This document shows, one piece after another, positions 55,448-64,000 of a DNA stretch of 64,000 nucleotides. Source of the DNA: Variovorax sp. S12S4 (GTDB lineage Bacteria > Pseudomonadota > Gammaproteobacteria > Burkholderiales > Burkholderiaceae_C); assembly GCF_023195515.1 (NCBI RefSeq), contig NZ_JALPKR020000002.1, positions 1,155,001 to 1,219,000 of the forward strand, given 5' to 3'. How positions within the stretch are numbered: the stretch's first letter is position 1; every line of letters starts with the position of its first letter. The notes beneath the pieces were generated by a model. That model made no database searches. It saw nothing but the letters and a program-made list of their open reading frames with translations, and was not told the DNA's origin. A program made the position numbers and the translations under genes.

Positions 55448-56407
55448 TTGGCTTCACTAGTACCCGCCGCCTTCGGCGCCGCTCTTGCGGCAGCGCGCGA
55501 TGCCTCGGGTGCGCAGCATTATCCGCAGGGCACGCTCTACGTGGTGGCCACGCCCATCGGCAACCTGGCCGACATCACCCTGCGGGCGCTGCATGTGCTG
55601 CAACTCGTCGACGCCGTTGCCTGCGAGGACACGCGCCACACCCAAAGCCTGCTGCGCGCCTACGGCATCGACCGGCCCAATGCCCAGCTGCTGGCCGTGC
55701 ACCAGCACAACGAGGCCGAGGCGGCCCAGGCCGTGGCCGCGCGGCTCGCCCAGGGTGAACGCATCGCCTACGTGAGCGACGCCGGCACCCCCGGCGTGAG
55801 CGACCCCGGCGCGCGGCTGGTAGCGGCCGTGCGCGCAGCCGGCCAGCGCGTGCTGCCGCTGCCGGGCGCCAGCAGCGTGACCACGCTCATCGGTGCGGCC
55901 GGGCTGGTGGCCGATGGCGGCGACGGCAACGCCAGCAGCGCCTTCGTGTTCGCGGGCTTTTTGCCGAGCAAGGCGGGCGAGCGCGACACCGCCGTGCAGG
56001 CGCTCGCGCAAGAGCCCCGCGCCGTGGTGCTGCTCGAGGCGCCGCACCGCATCGAAACCCTGGCCCGCGCGCTGGCCGCGCTGGGCGAGCGCCGTATCAC
56101 CGTAGGGCGCGAGCTCACCAAGCAATTCGAAGAAATCGCGACCGTGCCGGCCAGCGCCCTGCCCGATTGGTTCGCCGCCGACCGCGACCGCACGCGCGGC
56201 GAGTTCGCGCTGGTGCTGCATCCCGTAGCCGTTGCGAGCGACGACGGCGCGGAAGGCGAGCGCGTGCTGCGGCTCCTGCTGGCCGAGCTGCCGGTGAAGA
56301 CCGCCGTGCGCCTTGCGGCGGAGATCAGCGGCGCACCGCGCAATGCGCTGTACGAGACGGCGCTGCGCATTCGCAACGATGCCGGCTCGGCGGACGACGA
56401 CGAATAG
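55448..56407 (+). CDS. rsmI: 16S rRNA (cytidine(1402)-2'-O)-methyltransferase
   Basis: 319 aa from a TTG at 55448, with CGGAG 7 nt upstream. The tetrapyrrole-methylase fold reads LYVVATPIGNLADITLRALHVL, DAVACEDTRHTQSLL, VSDAGTPGVSDPGARLV and PLPGASSVTTLIGAAGL. Later FAGFLPSKAGER and KQFEEIATV are the RsmI signatures. It methylates C1402 of 16S rRNA in the decoding centre, using S-adenosylmethionine. About 25 residues precede the family's usual start, so a later initiation site is possible. Confidence 0.93.
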   Translation: MASLVPAAFGAALAAARDASGAQHYPQGTLYVVATPIGNLADITLRALHVLQLVDAVACEDTRHTQSLLRAYGIDRPNAQLLAVHQHNEAEAAQAVAARLAQGERIAYVSDAGTPGVSDPGARLVAAVRAAGQRVLPLPGASSVTTLIGAAGLVADGGDGNASSAFVFAGFLPSKAGERDTAVQALAQEPRAVVLLEAPHRIETLARALAALGERRITVGRELTKQFEEIATVPASALPDWFAADRDRTRGEFALVLHPVAVASDDGAEGERVLRLLLAELPVKTAVRLAAEISGAPRNALYETALRIRNDAGSADDDE

Positions 56408-56409
56408 CC

Positions 56410-57138
56410 TCAGCCGTCCAGCTCCGCATAGCGCCTGAAGATCCCGTCTTCATTGAACGCAATGCGGCGCGGGCTTTGCAGGTAGTCGTGCACGCGCTGG
56501 CGGCGTTTGACGTTGTCGTGCAATTTCTCGACCTCCGGCGTGGCAGCCAGCGCCCGCGCGGTGGCCTTCGGGAATGCGTAGCGCAGGCCATCCACCAGTT
56601 GGAAGAGCGACAGGTCGGCATAGGTCAGCACATCGCCCACGAGGTGCGACGACCCCGCGGGGTTGCGCTGCAGCACCCGTTCGAACCAGTTAAGGAACTT
56701 GGGAATCCGCTCTTCGCGGAAGGCTTGTGCGCGCTGCATGGCCGCGTCGCGCTGGTCTTCGTAGTAGGCGCCTGTTGAGATGGGGTGGTGGGTGTCGTGC
56801 GCCTCGGCCACCACGTCGGCGATGGTGAGCTGCAGCTGGTGTGTCCACAGGCCGTCCGATTCGCCGACACCCGCAAGGCCCAGCCGCGGCCCGAGGTACA
56901 GCAGGATGGCGGCGGTCTGCCCGACGACGATGTCGCCGTCGATCAGGAACGGCGGCGCGAACGCCGGGCGAACGATCTCAGGATCGTCGAGCCGGTCGCT
57001 CAGCGCCGATTCGCCGCCACCCTTCTTCTCGGGCAACCGCGCCACGTCGACATAGTCCGCACCGGCCGCCTCGAGCGCGAGCCGCACGAATTCGCCTCGG
57101 CCCTGGATGGTGGGCCAGTAATGAAGTTGGTACGTCAT
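56410..57138 (-). CDS. Glutathione S-transferase family protein
   Basis: 242 aa. The thioredoxin-like N-terminal domain starts YQLHYWPTIQGRGEFVRLALEAAG (candidate Tyr nucleophile) and has PPFLIDGDIVVGQTAAILLYL, with the cis-Pro and the Gln-Thr/Ser glutathione motif. The C-terminal helical domain includes VGDVLTYADLSLFQLVDGL. It resembles sigma/alpha-like GSTs. The role in detoxification is inferred from the family; substrates are unknown. It ends 2 nt after the rsmI stop on the opposite strand. Confidence 0.88.
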   Translation of the reverse strand: MTYQLHYWPTIQGRGEFVRLALEAAGADYVDVARLPEKKGGGESALSDRLDDPEIVRPAFAPPFLIDGDIVVGQTAAILLYLGPRLGLAGVGESDGLWTHQLQLTIADVVAEAHDTHHPISTGAYYEDQRDAAMQRAQAFREERIPKFLNWFERVLQRNPAGSSHLVGDVLTYADLSLFQLVDGLRYAFPKATARALAATPEVEKLHDNVKRRQRVHDYLQSPRRIAFNEDGIFRRYAELDG

Positions 57139-57191
57139 GCGGCCATGGTGTCAGGGTCTGCGCGACCCTGCAACCGGCCCGCTCTTAGCCC

Positions 57192-57824
57192 TTAGAGCCC
57201 CTCTGCGAGCTCGGTGGCCCTGCGTTTTGCCTCGGCTCTTGCGCCGGCATCAACCTCCGGGCCCATCAGCGTCTTTTCGACGACGACCGAGCGCACCTCG
57301 CGCACGCCGATGAACCGCAGCCACGTCTCGATGTAGGGCAACTGAAAGTCGAGTGCGTGCGCGGAGCCGTCTTTGCCCAGCGGGTAGTCGAGCCCCCGCG
57401 CGCAGACCACCGTCGCCATGCGGGTCTGGAGCATGCCCGAGAGGCCCGATGCGTCGAAGCGGAACAGCACGTCCTTGTGCGAAACCACGTCGATCAGGTG
57501 CTTCAGCTTGTAGGGAATGCCGAAGTTCCAGAGCGGCATGGCAAGCACGATGTGGTCCGCTGCGTGGAAGGGCGCGGCAATGCGCCGCACTTCGTCCCAC
57601 TCCGTTTGCTGGGCTGCGGTGAGCGGCACGCCGTTGATGCCGGCGTACTTGGCGTCGAGCATGTCTTGCGACAGCTCCGGAAGCTCCATCGTCCAGGGGT
57701 TCAGGGTGGTTACGCGGCAGCCGGGGTGGACGCGCGTCACCTCGTCGATGAACGCCCCGGCGACCTCGATGCTGGCGGAGCGCGCAGATCTCGGCGACGT
57801 CTCGATGTACAGAAGTTCTTTCAT
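57192..57824 (-). CDS. azoR: FMN-dependent NADH-azoreductase (flavodoxin-fold quinone reductase)
   Basis: 210 aa. Flavodoxin-like fold with KELLYIETSPRSARSASIEVAGAF (FMN-phosphate loop), ADHIVLAMPLWNFGIPYKLKHLIDVV (the MPxxNFxxP motif of AzoR enzymes) and ARGLDYPLG. AzoR reduces quinones and azo dyes with NADH by two-electron transfer. It is divergent from a LysR regulator (106 nt between starts), an arrangement that usually means direct control. Confidence 0.9.
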   Translation of the reverse strand: MKELLYIETSPRSARSASIEVAGAFIDEVTRVHPGCRVTTLNPWTMELPELSQDMLDAKYAGINGVPLTAAQQTEWDEVRRIAAPFHAADHIVLAMPLWNFGIPYKLKHLIDVVSHKDVLFRFDASGLSGMLQTRMATVVCARGLDYPLGKDGSAHALDFQLPYIETWLRFIGVREVRSVVVEKTLMGPEVDAGARAEAKRRATELAEGL

Positions 57825-57930
57825 GGCATGCGGTGAGTAAATGGTTCAGGAAAGCCGAGGCTAGGCATCGCACGCAATGCACACAAGCAACATAATTTGC
57901 ACCGATTCAGAACCAACCGCACTGAAACCC

Positions 57931-58819
57931 ATGCTCGACTCCCAACAGCTGCGCGCCTTCGTCTCGGTTGCCGACCACGCCAGCGTGACGCGCGCGGCTG
58001 ACGCCATGCACCTGACGCAATCGGCCGTCAGTGCGCAAATCAAACGGCTGGAGGAGCAGCTGGGTTGCCGCGTGTTCGACCGCACCACGCGCTCGCTGCA
58101 ACTCACGGCGCAAGGCAGCGTGCTGCTGAGCTATGCGAGGAGCATCCTCAGCCTGCAGCAGCAGGCGGTCTCCAAGCTCGCTGCGCCGCGCCATGCGCCA
58201 ACGACGTTGCGCCTCGGGTGCTCCCGAAGGATTCCCCAGCGAGTGGCTGTTCGCCGCGCTCGCGAGCTTTCGCAGCCGCAGGCCGGACGTGCATGTGGAA
58301 GTCACCTGCGGCATCAGCACGATGCTTGCCAGGCAGGTGCGGGAACGCTCGCTGGACCTGATGGTCGGCACGGTCTGCGATGCCGGTAGCGACACGGAAA
58401 CCCTCTGGATGGAACCGCTCGTCTGGGCATTTTCAGAAAAGTCGCTGCTCGACCCCGAGGGGCCGATTCCGCTCGCCTTTCTTTCGGAGCCCTGCCCCTT
58501 CCGCGAAGCCGCGCTGGCATCGCTGGCCGGCCATGGCCCGGCCAACTGGCAGATCGTGCTGACTGCGCAGGGCTCGAGTGCTTTGACGGCAGCGGCCGCT
58601 ACCGGGCTGGCCATCACGGTGCTGACACCGTCGGGCATGCCGCCGGGCCTGAAGGCCATTCCGGCGGGGAGCTTTTTGCCGGTGCTGCCGCCGGCGAGGT
58701 TCGTGATTCAGCGCGGCGGAAGCGGCACCGCGCCTGAAGCCCTGTCGGCGCTGGCCAATGAGGTTCGGGAGGCCTGCTTTCGATGGAGGGGGTCGCGCGC
58801 AGGAGCGGCCGGGGTATAG
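57931..58819 (+). pseudogene. LysR family regulator, split by a one-base frameshift
   Basis: The first part encodes a normal LysR helix-turn-helix (LDSQQLRAFVSVADHASVTRAADAMHLTQSAVSAQIKRLEEQLG). At 58216-58218 the frame is lost at LRLG; removal of one G there continues it as APEGFPSEWLFAALASFRSRRP to the stop at 58819, about 295 aa in all. The effector domain (LDLMVGTVCD, LTAAAATGLAITVLTPSG) is otherwise intact. It is divergent from azoR and would regulate it. The break may be a sequencing error or a real loss of function. Confidence 0.85.
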
Positions 58820-58830
58820 CGCCTCGCAAA

Positions 58831-59553
58831 TCACCGGCTCCGATCTCGGTCATCCATCGCGCGAAGCCGCTGGCCGCGATCGACGCCTACGTGGTAAATG
58901 CTGGCCAACTCGCATCGTCGCCAGAAATCCAGGCCTTCCAACGCATTGGTGATGTCGATCTTCGCGAGCAGAGAGAACCCCAGGACCACCCCTTGCGCGA
59001 ATGCCAAGATCAGCGGCTCCGCGTGCTCGGTACTCCTCAAGCTGCCGCGGATTAGTTGGCCGCCAAGCTCCATGAGCTTCAGTGTGTGGGCAGATGCGGT
59101 AGCGGTGCCTTCCTTCGGTACCCTCAGACACCAAAGCCTGGAGCCGAGCGTCCACACCGTGTGGCGCGGAACCTCGTCGCACCGCGCCTCTTCGATCGCG
59201 ATCTGCCTTGCGCGGATTGCACAGAAGTTGCGATGGTCCCGGCCGTAGAAGAATTCAGCGAACTCGTCGGCTTTCTTCTCCACCGCGCGCTCACCACGTG
59301 TCATGTTCTCTGTCGCCCTGAGGCCGGAGACATGCTCGACAAGGAACCCTAACTCATCGTCTGACATTCGGCGACCGGACGCGAGGCGGTCATACCAGAC
59401 CGCTAGTTGGGCCAAGGTCTTGCATTCCGTGAAAGCCCTGTCGAAGGGCATATCAGGAGCGAGGCAAGCGAGCCGCTTGGGCTTGCCTTCAATCCGCTCC
59501 AGAGCAGCGTCCCTCCGCTCGGGCCACGCTCGAGAAAACTTCCCGCACTTCAT
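58831..59553 (-). CDS. Unknown protein at the edge of the restriction-modification region
   Basis: 240 aa, not recognised. The N-terminal third is Lys/Arg/Glu-rich and helical (LAVWYDRLASGRRMSDDELGFLVEHVSGL); the centre has DEFAEFFYGRDHRNFCAIRARQIAIEE; one hydrophobic stretch near residue 195 (EPLILAFAQGVVLGFSLLAKI) could be a buried or membrane helix. The ATG at 59553 is preceded by AGGGGGA. It is the first gene after the LysR gene and is divergent from an XRE regulator. Its base composition looks less GC-rich than the core genes, which suggests acquisition together with the R-M locus. Confidence 0.6.
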   Translation of the reverse strand: MKCGKFSRAWPERRDAALERIEGKPKRLACLAPDMPFDRAFTECKTLAQLAVWYDRLASGRRMSDDELGFLVEHVSGLRATENMTRGERAVEKKADEFAEFFYGRDHRNFCAIRARQIAIEEARCDEVPRHTVWTLGSRLWCLRVPKEGTATASAHTLKLMELGGQLIRGSLRSTEHAEPLILAFAQGVVLGFSLLAKIDITNALEGLDFWRRCELASIYHVGVDRGQRLRAMDDRDRSR

Positions 59554-59752
59554 TTCGAATCCCCCTGCCGCTTATTGGTATCGCGTCGATCAGTTGCCAC
59601 CGCGCAGGAAAGATCGTAACTTAAAAGATGCTTATAGACCGCGCTTCTATGGACCGCCAACCTATGGACCGTGGAGTCTTGGACCTTCTAGGGCGACCAT
59701 CGAGAAATGGCCCGAGTACCACCCCCCACTAGAAGAAAGACACCCTGCGCTG

Positions 59753-59980
59753 GTGGCTTTTGGCCAGGCCGTGCGAAATCGGCGGAAGGCGATGAATTTT
59801 TCGCAAGAGTCGTTCGCCGACGAGTGCGGGATCGACCGAAGCTACATGGGCGGTGTAGAACGCGGCGAACGCAACCTTGCCATGGTAAACATGATGAAAA
59901 TCATCGACGCCCTGGGCGTGCAGCCCTCGGAGTTCTTCAAGGCGTTGGACAAGCCCACCAAGAAGAACAAGTCTGCGTAG
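59753..59980 (+). CDS. XRE family helix-turn-helix regulator
   Basis: About 75 aa from a GTG at 59753. The HTH reads FGQAVRNRRKAMNFSQESFADECGIDRSYMGGVERGERNLAMVNMMKIIDALGVQPSEFF, nearly the whole protein, as in controller proteins of R-M systems and phage-type repressors. The frame is open far upstream but has no good ATG before the domain, so the start is a guess. It is divergent from the unknown 240-aa gene and precedes the hsdR region. Confidence 0.75.
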   Translation: MAFGQAVRNRRKAMNFSQESFADECGIDRSYMGGVERGERNLAMVNMMKIIDALGVQPSEFFKALDKPTKKNKSA

Positions 59981-60384
59981 CGATCGGTGGTTGGGCTGCT
60001 CCAACTGGCTGGTTGGATCAGTGTTGGGCGCCGGGGCAATTCAATTCGATGATCTCGCATCACTGCTGAGCCATTAGCAGCGGTTGATCGAAATGGTTGG
60101 TGAGGCTGGCGATAACGGCCACTCATGCGCCTCGACCACACGCCTGAACGTCCACAAGGGCTGTTGTGCAGCGGATGCTGTCGCGGAGTCCGCGAGGGCC
60201 AGCGTACGGTCTCAGCTCAATCTCAATCATCGCCCAACAACCGCGCCCGCGGACCGCGAACGACTGGTTTGAAGCTGTTCGCTGACTCGTCACGACGCCA
60301 ATGCACGCTGGCGTGTGCGTGATCAATTTTTGCATCCAGCGTCTGTCGGTGAAGCGGCGAACGTTCTTCATCGTGTCAAAAGTT
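59981..60384. other. Non-coding gap between the XRE and winged-helix regulator genes
   Basis: No convincing gene was found in these about 400 bases on either strand. A hairpin-forming CCAAC...GTTGG element lies at 60001-60016 just after the XRE gene, and a perfect palindrome at 60181-60195 is listed separately. The rest shows no family-like translation and may be a remnant of insertion or recombination. Confidence 0.5.
60181..60195. promoter_or_regulatory. Perfect 15-bp palindrome
   Basis: TCGCGGA-G-TCCGCGA is a perfect inverted repeat around one central base. It lies between the XRE regulator and the winged-helix regulator and could be a binding site for one of them. No T-run follows, so it is not a typical terminator. 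Confidence 0.35.
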
Positions 60385-60408
60385 ATCTTCGCCTGATATG
60401 ATCTTCGC
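60385..60408 (+). promoter_or_regulatory. Extended -10 promoter with flanking direct repeats
   Basis: TGATATGAT at 60394-60402 is an extended -10 element (TGn + TATGAT). It is flanked by two copies of ATCTTCGC (60385-60392 and 60401-60408), spaced 16 bp. The layout suggests a promoter controlled by a regulator that binds the repeats, probably the product of the gene starting at 60430. Confidence 0.5.
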
Positions 60409-60429
60409 AGCATCATTTGGAGCCGTCGC

Positions 60430-60753
60430 ATGCGCACCATCGTTGGCATCCGTAGCGAGCCTGCTCCCCAGGGCGTCGTTCCCATTGAAGCGCCCACGGT
60501 GTGGTTCGAATCGTGGCGGCAGTTGGCCGGCGTTCTGTCAGATGAGAACAGGCAGCTCCTCAAGATCATGAGTTCGGCGCAACCACAGACGGTCGCGGAA
60601 CTGGCCAAGTTATCTGGTCGGGCACCGAGCAATCTCTCCAGAACACTGAAGAACCTTCAGGCCCATGGTCTGGTTCGCTTGCATCGTGCTGATGGTGCCC
60701 GCGCAATTCGACCCGAGGCGATTGCGACAGAGTTCATGGTGCTTCTGGAATGA
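60430..60753 (+). CDS. Winged-helix DNA-binding regulator (MarR/HVO_A0114-like)
   Basis: 107 aa. The winged-helix core reads ENRQLLKIMSSAQPQTVAELAKLSGRAPSNLSRTLKNLQAHGLVRLHR, as in ArsR/MarR-like putative antitoxin regulators. GGAG at 60419-60422 is its ribosome-binding site. It lies upstream of hsdR with only a tiny reading frame between them, so it probably controls the R-M operon or itself. No toxin partner was found next to it. Confidence 0.75.
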   Translation: MRTIVGIRSEPAPQGVVPIEAPTVWFESWRQLAGVLSDENRQLLKIMSSAQPQTVAELAKLSGRAPSNLSRTLKNLQAHGLVRLHRADGARAIRPEAIATEFMVLLE

Positions 60754-60818
60754 AGCTCGGGAAGTACAAGAACAAAGTCTACGAAAAACTGCATCTGTTT
60801 CAGGAGGAACGCGAGTGA
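60750..60818 (+). CDS. Possible 22-aa leader ORF coupling the regulator to hsdR
   Basis: An ATG overlapping the regulator stop (ATGA at 60750-60753) opens a 22-codon reading frame, MKLGKYKNKVYEKLHLFQEE plus two residues, that ends at 60818, overlapping the GTG start of hsdR (GTGA). AGGAGG at 60802-60807 lies inside it. Such overlaps suggest translational coupling across the three genes. It may equally be a chance frame; no family is recognised. Confidence 0.35.
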   Translation: MKLGKYKNKVYEKLHLFQEERE

Positions 60819-63247
60819 ACAAAGGAGACATGAGCGAACGCGACATCTGTACCAAGTTCATCACCCCCGCCATACAAAACGCCGGATGGCAGCAGGCGCA
60901 GTTCCGAGAGGAGGTCAGCCTCACTGATGGCCGTGTCATGGTGCGTGGCAAGCTGGCCGCACGCGTCCGCAACCCAGAAGCCAAAGGCGGGCCGAAACGC
61001 GCAGACTACGTCCTCTACGCGCGGCCGGGCGTCCCCTGGCCGTGGTAGAGGCCAAGCAAGCCCGCTTCCCTGTGGGGCACGGCATGCAGCAGGCGCTGGC
61101 TTATGCTGAGATGCTGGACGTGCCCGTCGCCATCTGCAGCAATGGCACCGCACTCCTAGTGCACGACCGAACAGGTCTCACCTCGCCCACCGAACGTGAA
61201 GTCCCGTTGGACGCGTTCCCGACGCACGCCGAACTTTGGGCGCTCTACCAGCAGTGGAAGGGGCTGACCGAGCCCACTGCCATCGCGCTCGTGGAGCAGC
61301 CCTTTTATACAGACGGCAGCGGCCGGGAACCCCGCTACTACCAACGCGTCGCCATCAACCGCGCCATCGCGGCCATTGCCAAGGGCCAGCAGCGCGTGCT
61401 GCTGGTCATGGCCACGGGCACGGGCAAAACCTACACCGCGTTCCAAATCATCTGGCGGCTGTGGAAGGCCAAAGCCAAGAAGCGGATACTGTTCTTGGCT
61501 GACCGGAACATCCTGATTGACCAGACCATGCAGCAGGACTTCGCCCCGTTCGGCGAGGTAATGCACAAGGTGACCAACCGCCAGGTCAAGAAGAACTACG
61601 AGGTCTACCTCGCCCTGTACCAGGCAGTGACCGGCCGCGAAGAATGGAAGCAGATCTACCGGCAGTTTCCCGCGGACTTCTTTGACTTGGTGGTCATTGA
61701 CGAGTGTCACCGCGGCAGCGCTGCAGACGACTCGGCGTGGCGCGACGTGCTGGACTACTTCAGCGCGGCCACGCACCTGGGCCTGACGGCCACACCGAAG
61801 GAAACCAAGGAGGTAAGCAACATCAGCTACTTCGGTGATCCCGTTTACACCTACTCGCTCAAGCAAGGCATCGAAGACGGCTTCCTTGCACCCTACAAAG
61901 TCATCCGCATCGCTACCGATGTCGACGCTGTCGGCTACACCCCGAAAAAGGTAAGGTCGATAAACTCGGCCAGACCGTTGAGCAACGCCAGTACAACACC
62001 AAGGATTTCGACCGCAATCTGGTGCTCGAGAAGCGCACCGAGCTCGTTGCCAGCAAGGTCTGGGAATATCTGAAGGCCACCGACCCAATGGCCAAGACAA
62101 TTGTGTTCTGCGACGACCAAGATCACGCCGAACGCATGCGCCAAGAGCTGGTCAAGCTCATCCCCTCCGCTGCCAGCAACCGCCGCTACGTGATGCGCAT
62201 CACTGGCGACGACACCGAAGGCAAGGCGCAGCTCTCTTACTTCATCGATAACGATGAGCCCTACCCAGTCATTGCCACGACGTCCAAGCTGCTCACGACC
62301 GGCGTTGATGCCAAAACCTGCAAGCTCATCGTGCTGGACCAGAACATCAACTCGATGACCGAGTTCAAACAGATCATTGGCCGTGGCACGCGCTTGCGTG
62401 AGGACTACCAGAAGCTGTACTTCACCATCATGGATTTCAAAGGTGCCACTCGCTTGTTCGCTGACCCGGATTTCGATGGCGAACCCGTGGTGATCTACGA
62501 ACCCGAACCCGACGAACCCGTGGTGCCGCCAGAAGACACGGTTCCACCTGGTGCTGGCGAACCAGAGCCGCCCCCTATGGTCCCGGCGCCACAGTCGAAG
62601 ACAACACGCCACCCGGGGGCAATACAGGTGGAGGCGGCGGCGAAGGCCGCACCAAGTATGTGATTGACGACGCCAACGTGCGCGTGGCCGTGGAGCGCTC
62701 GCAGTACCTCGACGCTGATGGCAAGCTCATCACCGACGACTATCGCGTTCTGCTCAAGGACGACATCAAGAAGGCACTGCAAGCCGAGTTCGGCACCATG
62801 ACCGACTTTTTGCACCGGTGGAACAGTGCCGAGCGCAAGCAGGCCGTCCTGGAGGAACTCGCAGACCACGGCGTGCCTTTCGAAATACTGCGGCAGGCAG
62901 TAGCTAACGGCGCTGAGCTTGATGTATTTGATCTGGTCGCCCACGTCGCCTTCGACCAAAAGCCATTGACCCGCCGGGAGCGCGCCAACAACGTCAAGAA
63001 GCGCGATGTCTTCGGCAAATACGGTGAACAAGCGCGCGCCGTGCTCGATGCCTTGCTGGACAAGTTTGCCGACCACGGTGTGCAAGACATTGAAGACGCA
63101 AAGGTGCTGGAACTGCCGCCGTTTGATCAATTCGGCAGCAAAACCCAAATCCGGCGTGGCATCTTTGGCAGCCTTGAGCAATACACCCAAGCCGTTCACG
63201 AGCTGGAACAAGCGATCTACGAGCAGCCAGAATTGAAGCAGGCCTGA
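60815..63247 (+). pseudogene. hsdR: Type I restriction enzyme R subunit (EcoEI-like), three frameshifts
   Basis: Starting at a GTG with AGGAGG 7 nt upstream, the gene reads MSERDICTKFITPAIQNAGW, then the nuclease region [12 protein letters not shown]...VVEAKQ (D and ExK). The helicase core follows: [15 protein letters not shown] (Walker A), [12 protein letters not shown] (DECH box), [11 protein letters not shown] and [12 protein letters not shown] (motif VI). The C-terminus matches the EcoEI R C-terminal domain. Three one-base losses, at 61033-61036, 61940-61949 and 62571-62575, break it into four frames; adding one base at each restores about 811 aa, the usual EcoEI size. The subunit translocates DNA and cuts it. 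Sequencing error is the simplest explanation. Confidence 0.88.
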
Positions 63248-63282
63248 CACTACGTCAAGCCACGTAAAACGAACACAACAAG

Positions 63283-64000
63283 ATGAATCTCAGTAGCACC
63301 ATCAAATCCATTCAGGACATCATGCGCAAGGACGATGGCGTCGATGGCGATGCTCAGCGCCTCGGCCAACTCACCTGGATGCTCTTTCTCAAGGTCTTTG
63401 ACCAGCGCGAGGAAGAATGGGAAGACGACAACAAGAAATACAAATCACCGATGCCCGAGCGCTGCCGCTGGCGCAATTGGGCTGCCTATATCGTCGATGC
63501 CGATGGTAAGAAGAAGCCGCAGATCGCTGCGAGCGACTTGGTGCCCTTCGTCAACAACGAACTCTTTCCGGCGCTCAAAGATCAAATTGATGCGAGCAAG
63601 AGCCCGCAGCACAAGGTCATCAAGCAGGTGTTTGAAGACGCCAACAACTACATGAAATCCGGCCCGCAGATGCTGGCTGTGATCGAGAAGCTGGAAGACG
63701 CCATCAACTTCCACGACTTCAAGACCCGCGCCAGCTTGGGTGATGTCTACGAGCAAATGCTCAACGACCTGCGCGGCGCTGGCAATGCCGGCGAGTTTTA
63801 CACCCCGCGCGCTATCACCGCCTTCATGGCCGACCGCGTCAACCCACGGCTGGACAAACGTGAAACCGTGATGGACCCGGCCTGCGGCACCGGCGGCTTC
63901 TTGACCGCCGCCATCGACCATTTTCGCAATCAACTTTCAGCCAAATCCAGTGCTGAAGACAAACGCGCCATCGAAGAACTGATCCACGGCATCGAGAAGA
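63283..64000 (+). CDS. hsdM: Type I restriction-modification methyltransferase subunit HsdM (partial)
   Basis: The first 239 codons are present; the gene runs past the window end. It starts MNLSSTIKSIQDIMRKDDGVDGDAQRL, a typical HsdM N-terminal helical domain (WMLFLKVFDQREEEWE), followed by GEFYTPRAITAFMADRV and the SAM-binding motif VMDPACGTGGFL. It would methylate adenine with HsdS and protect host DNA. It begins 35 nt after hsdR, so an hsdR-hsdM(-hsdS) order is likely. It reads without frameshift, unlike hsdR. Confidence 0.92.
   Translation, partial: MNLSSTIKSIQDIMRKDDGVDGDAQRLGQLTWMLFLKVFDQREEEWEDDNKKYKSPMPERCRWRNWAAYIVDADGKKKPQIAASDLVPFVNNELFPALKDQIDASKSPQHKVIKQVFEDANNYMKSGPQMLAVIEKLEDAINFHDFKTRASLGDVYEQMLNDLRGAGNAGEFYTPRAITAFMADRVNPRLDKRETVMDPACGTGGFLTAAIDHFRNQLSAKSSAEDKRAIEELIHGIEK

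Noticed and set aside
60123..60632. A 169-codon minus-strand frame over the gap before the winged-helix regulator
   Set aside because: It runs antisense through the regulator's coding region and promoter and has no family-like sequence.

Overview
The window is a GC-rich bacterial chromosome segment with tightly packed genes. Its gene content points to a betaproteobacterium of the Burkholderiales, most likely Comamonadaceae close to Variovorax. Supporting families are a DUF3567 protein, a Bug/TctC receptor, a DUF3108 protein, a DUF2242 lipoprotein, the rsmI / yraN / SIS / BON-lipoprotein locus and a pilT-pilU pair. The genus is an inference from gene families; no rRNA or tRNA gene was recognised in the window.

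Layout. 1-2 kb: tail of an ABC-F-like ATPase, then a cardiolipin-synthase-like phospholipase D. 2-7 kb (minus): TraB/GumN protein, DUF2946, TonB receptor and a YcnI-PCuAC fusion, read as a copper-handling unit. 7-9.6 kb: VOC protein, repeat protein, Bug receptor. 9.6-13.6 kb: flavin monooxygenase with a DUF2783 partner, LuxR regulator and FAA hydrolase, an aromatic-catabolism-like module. 13.7-23.2 kb: DUF3108, DUF3567, AbrB transporter, ChaN lipoprotein, omega-aminotransferase, trimeric autotransporter with a divergent LuxR regulator, purU and a small secreted protein. 23.3-31.7 kb: SGNH hydrolase, fused acyl-CoA carboxylase with acyl-CoA ligase, TetR and a LivK-like binding protein. 31.8-32.0 kb: a large inverted repeat. 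32.1-39.9 kb: self-sufficient CYP102-type P450 followed by a storage-lipid cluster (lipase-like hydrolase, TetR, two granule-protein-like genes, WS/DGAT). 40-49.5 kb: S9 peptidase, arginase, a lipoprotein, a P-loop kinase, glutamate dehydrogenase, PutA and its Lrp-type regulator. 49.5-58.8 kb: YggS, PilT, PilU, dehydrogenase, BON lipoprotein, SIS protein, YraN, RsmI, GST, azoreductase and LysR. 58.8-64 kb: an accessory region with an unknown protein, an XRE regulator, a winged-helix regulator and a type I restriction-modification locus (hsdR, start of hsdM) running off the window.

Functional themes. The arginase, glutamate dehydrogenase and PutA genes converge on glutamate. The 32-40 kb stretch joins fatty-acid oxidation (CYP102) with neutral-lipid or PHA granule formation; three of its proteins carry Lys/Ala-rich tails. 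The 58.8-64 kb end looks like the edge of a defence island.

Data quality. Four genes (SGNH hydrolase, acyl-CoA carboxylase, LysR, hsdR) are interrupted by six single-base frameshifts, each in or beside a short homopolymer. All six restore a full-length family-typical protein when one base is added or removed. This pattern suggests uncorrected sequencing indels more than real gene decay, but the sequence alone cannot settle it.
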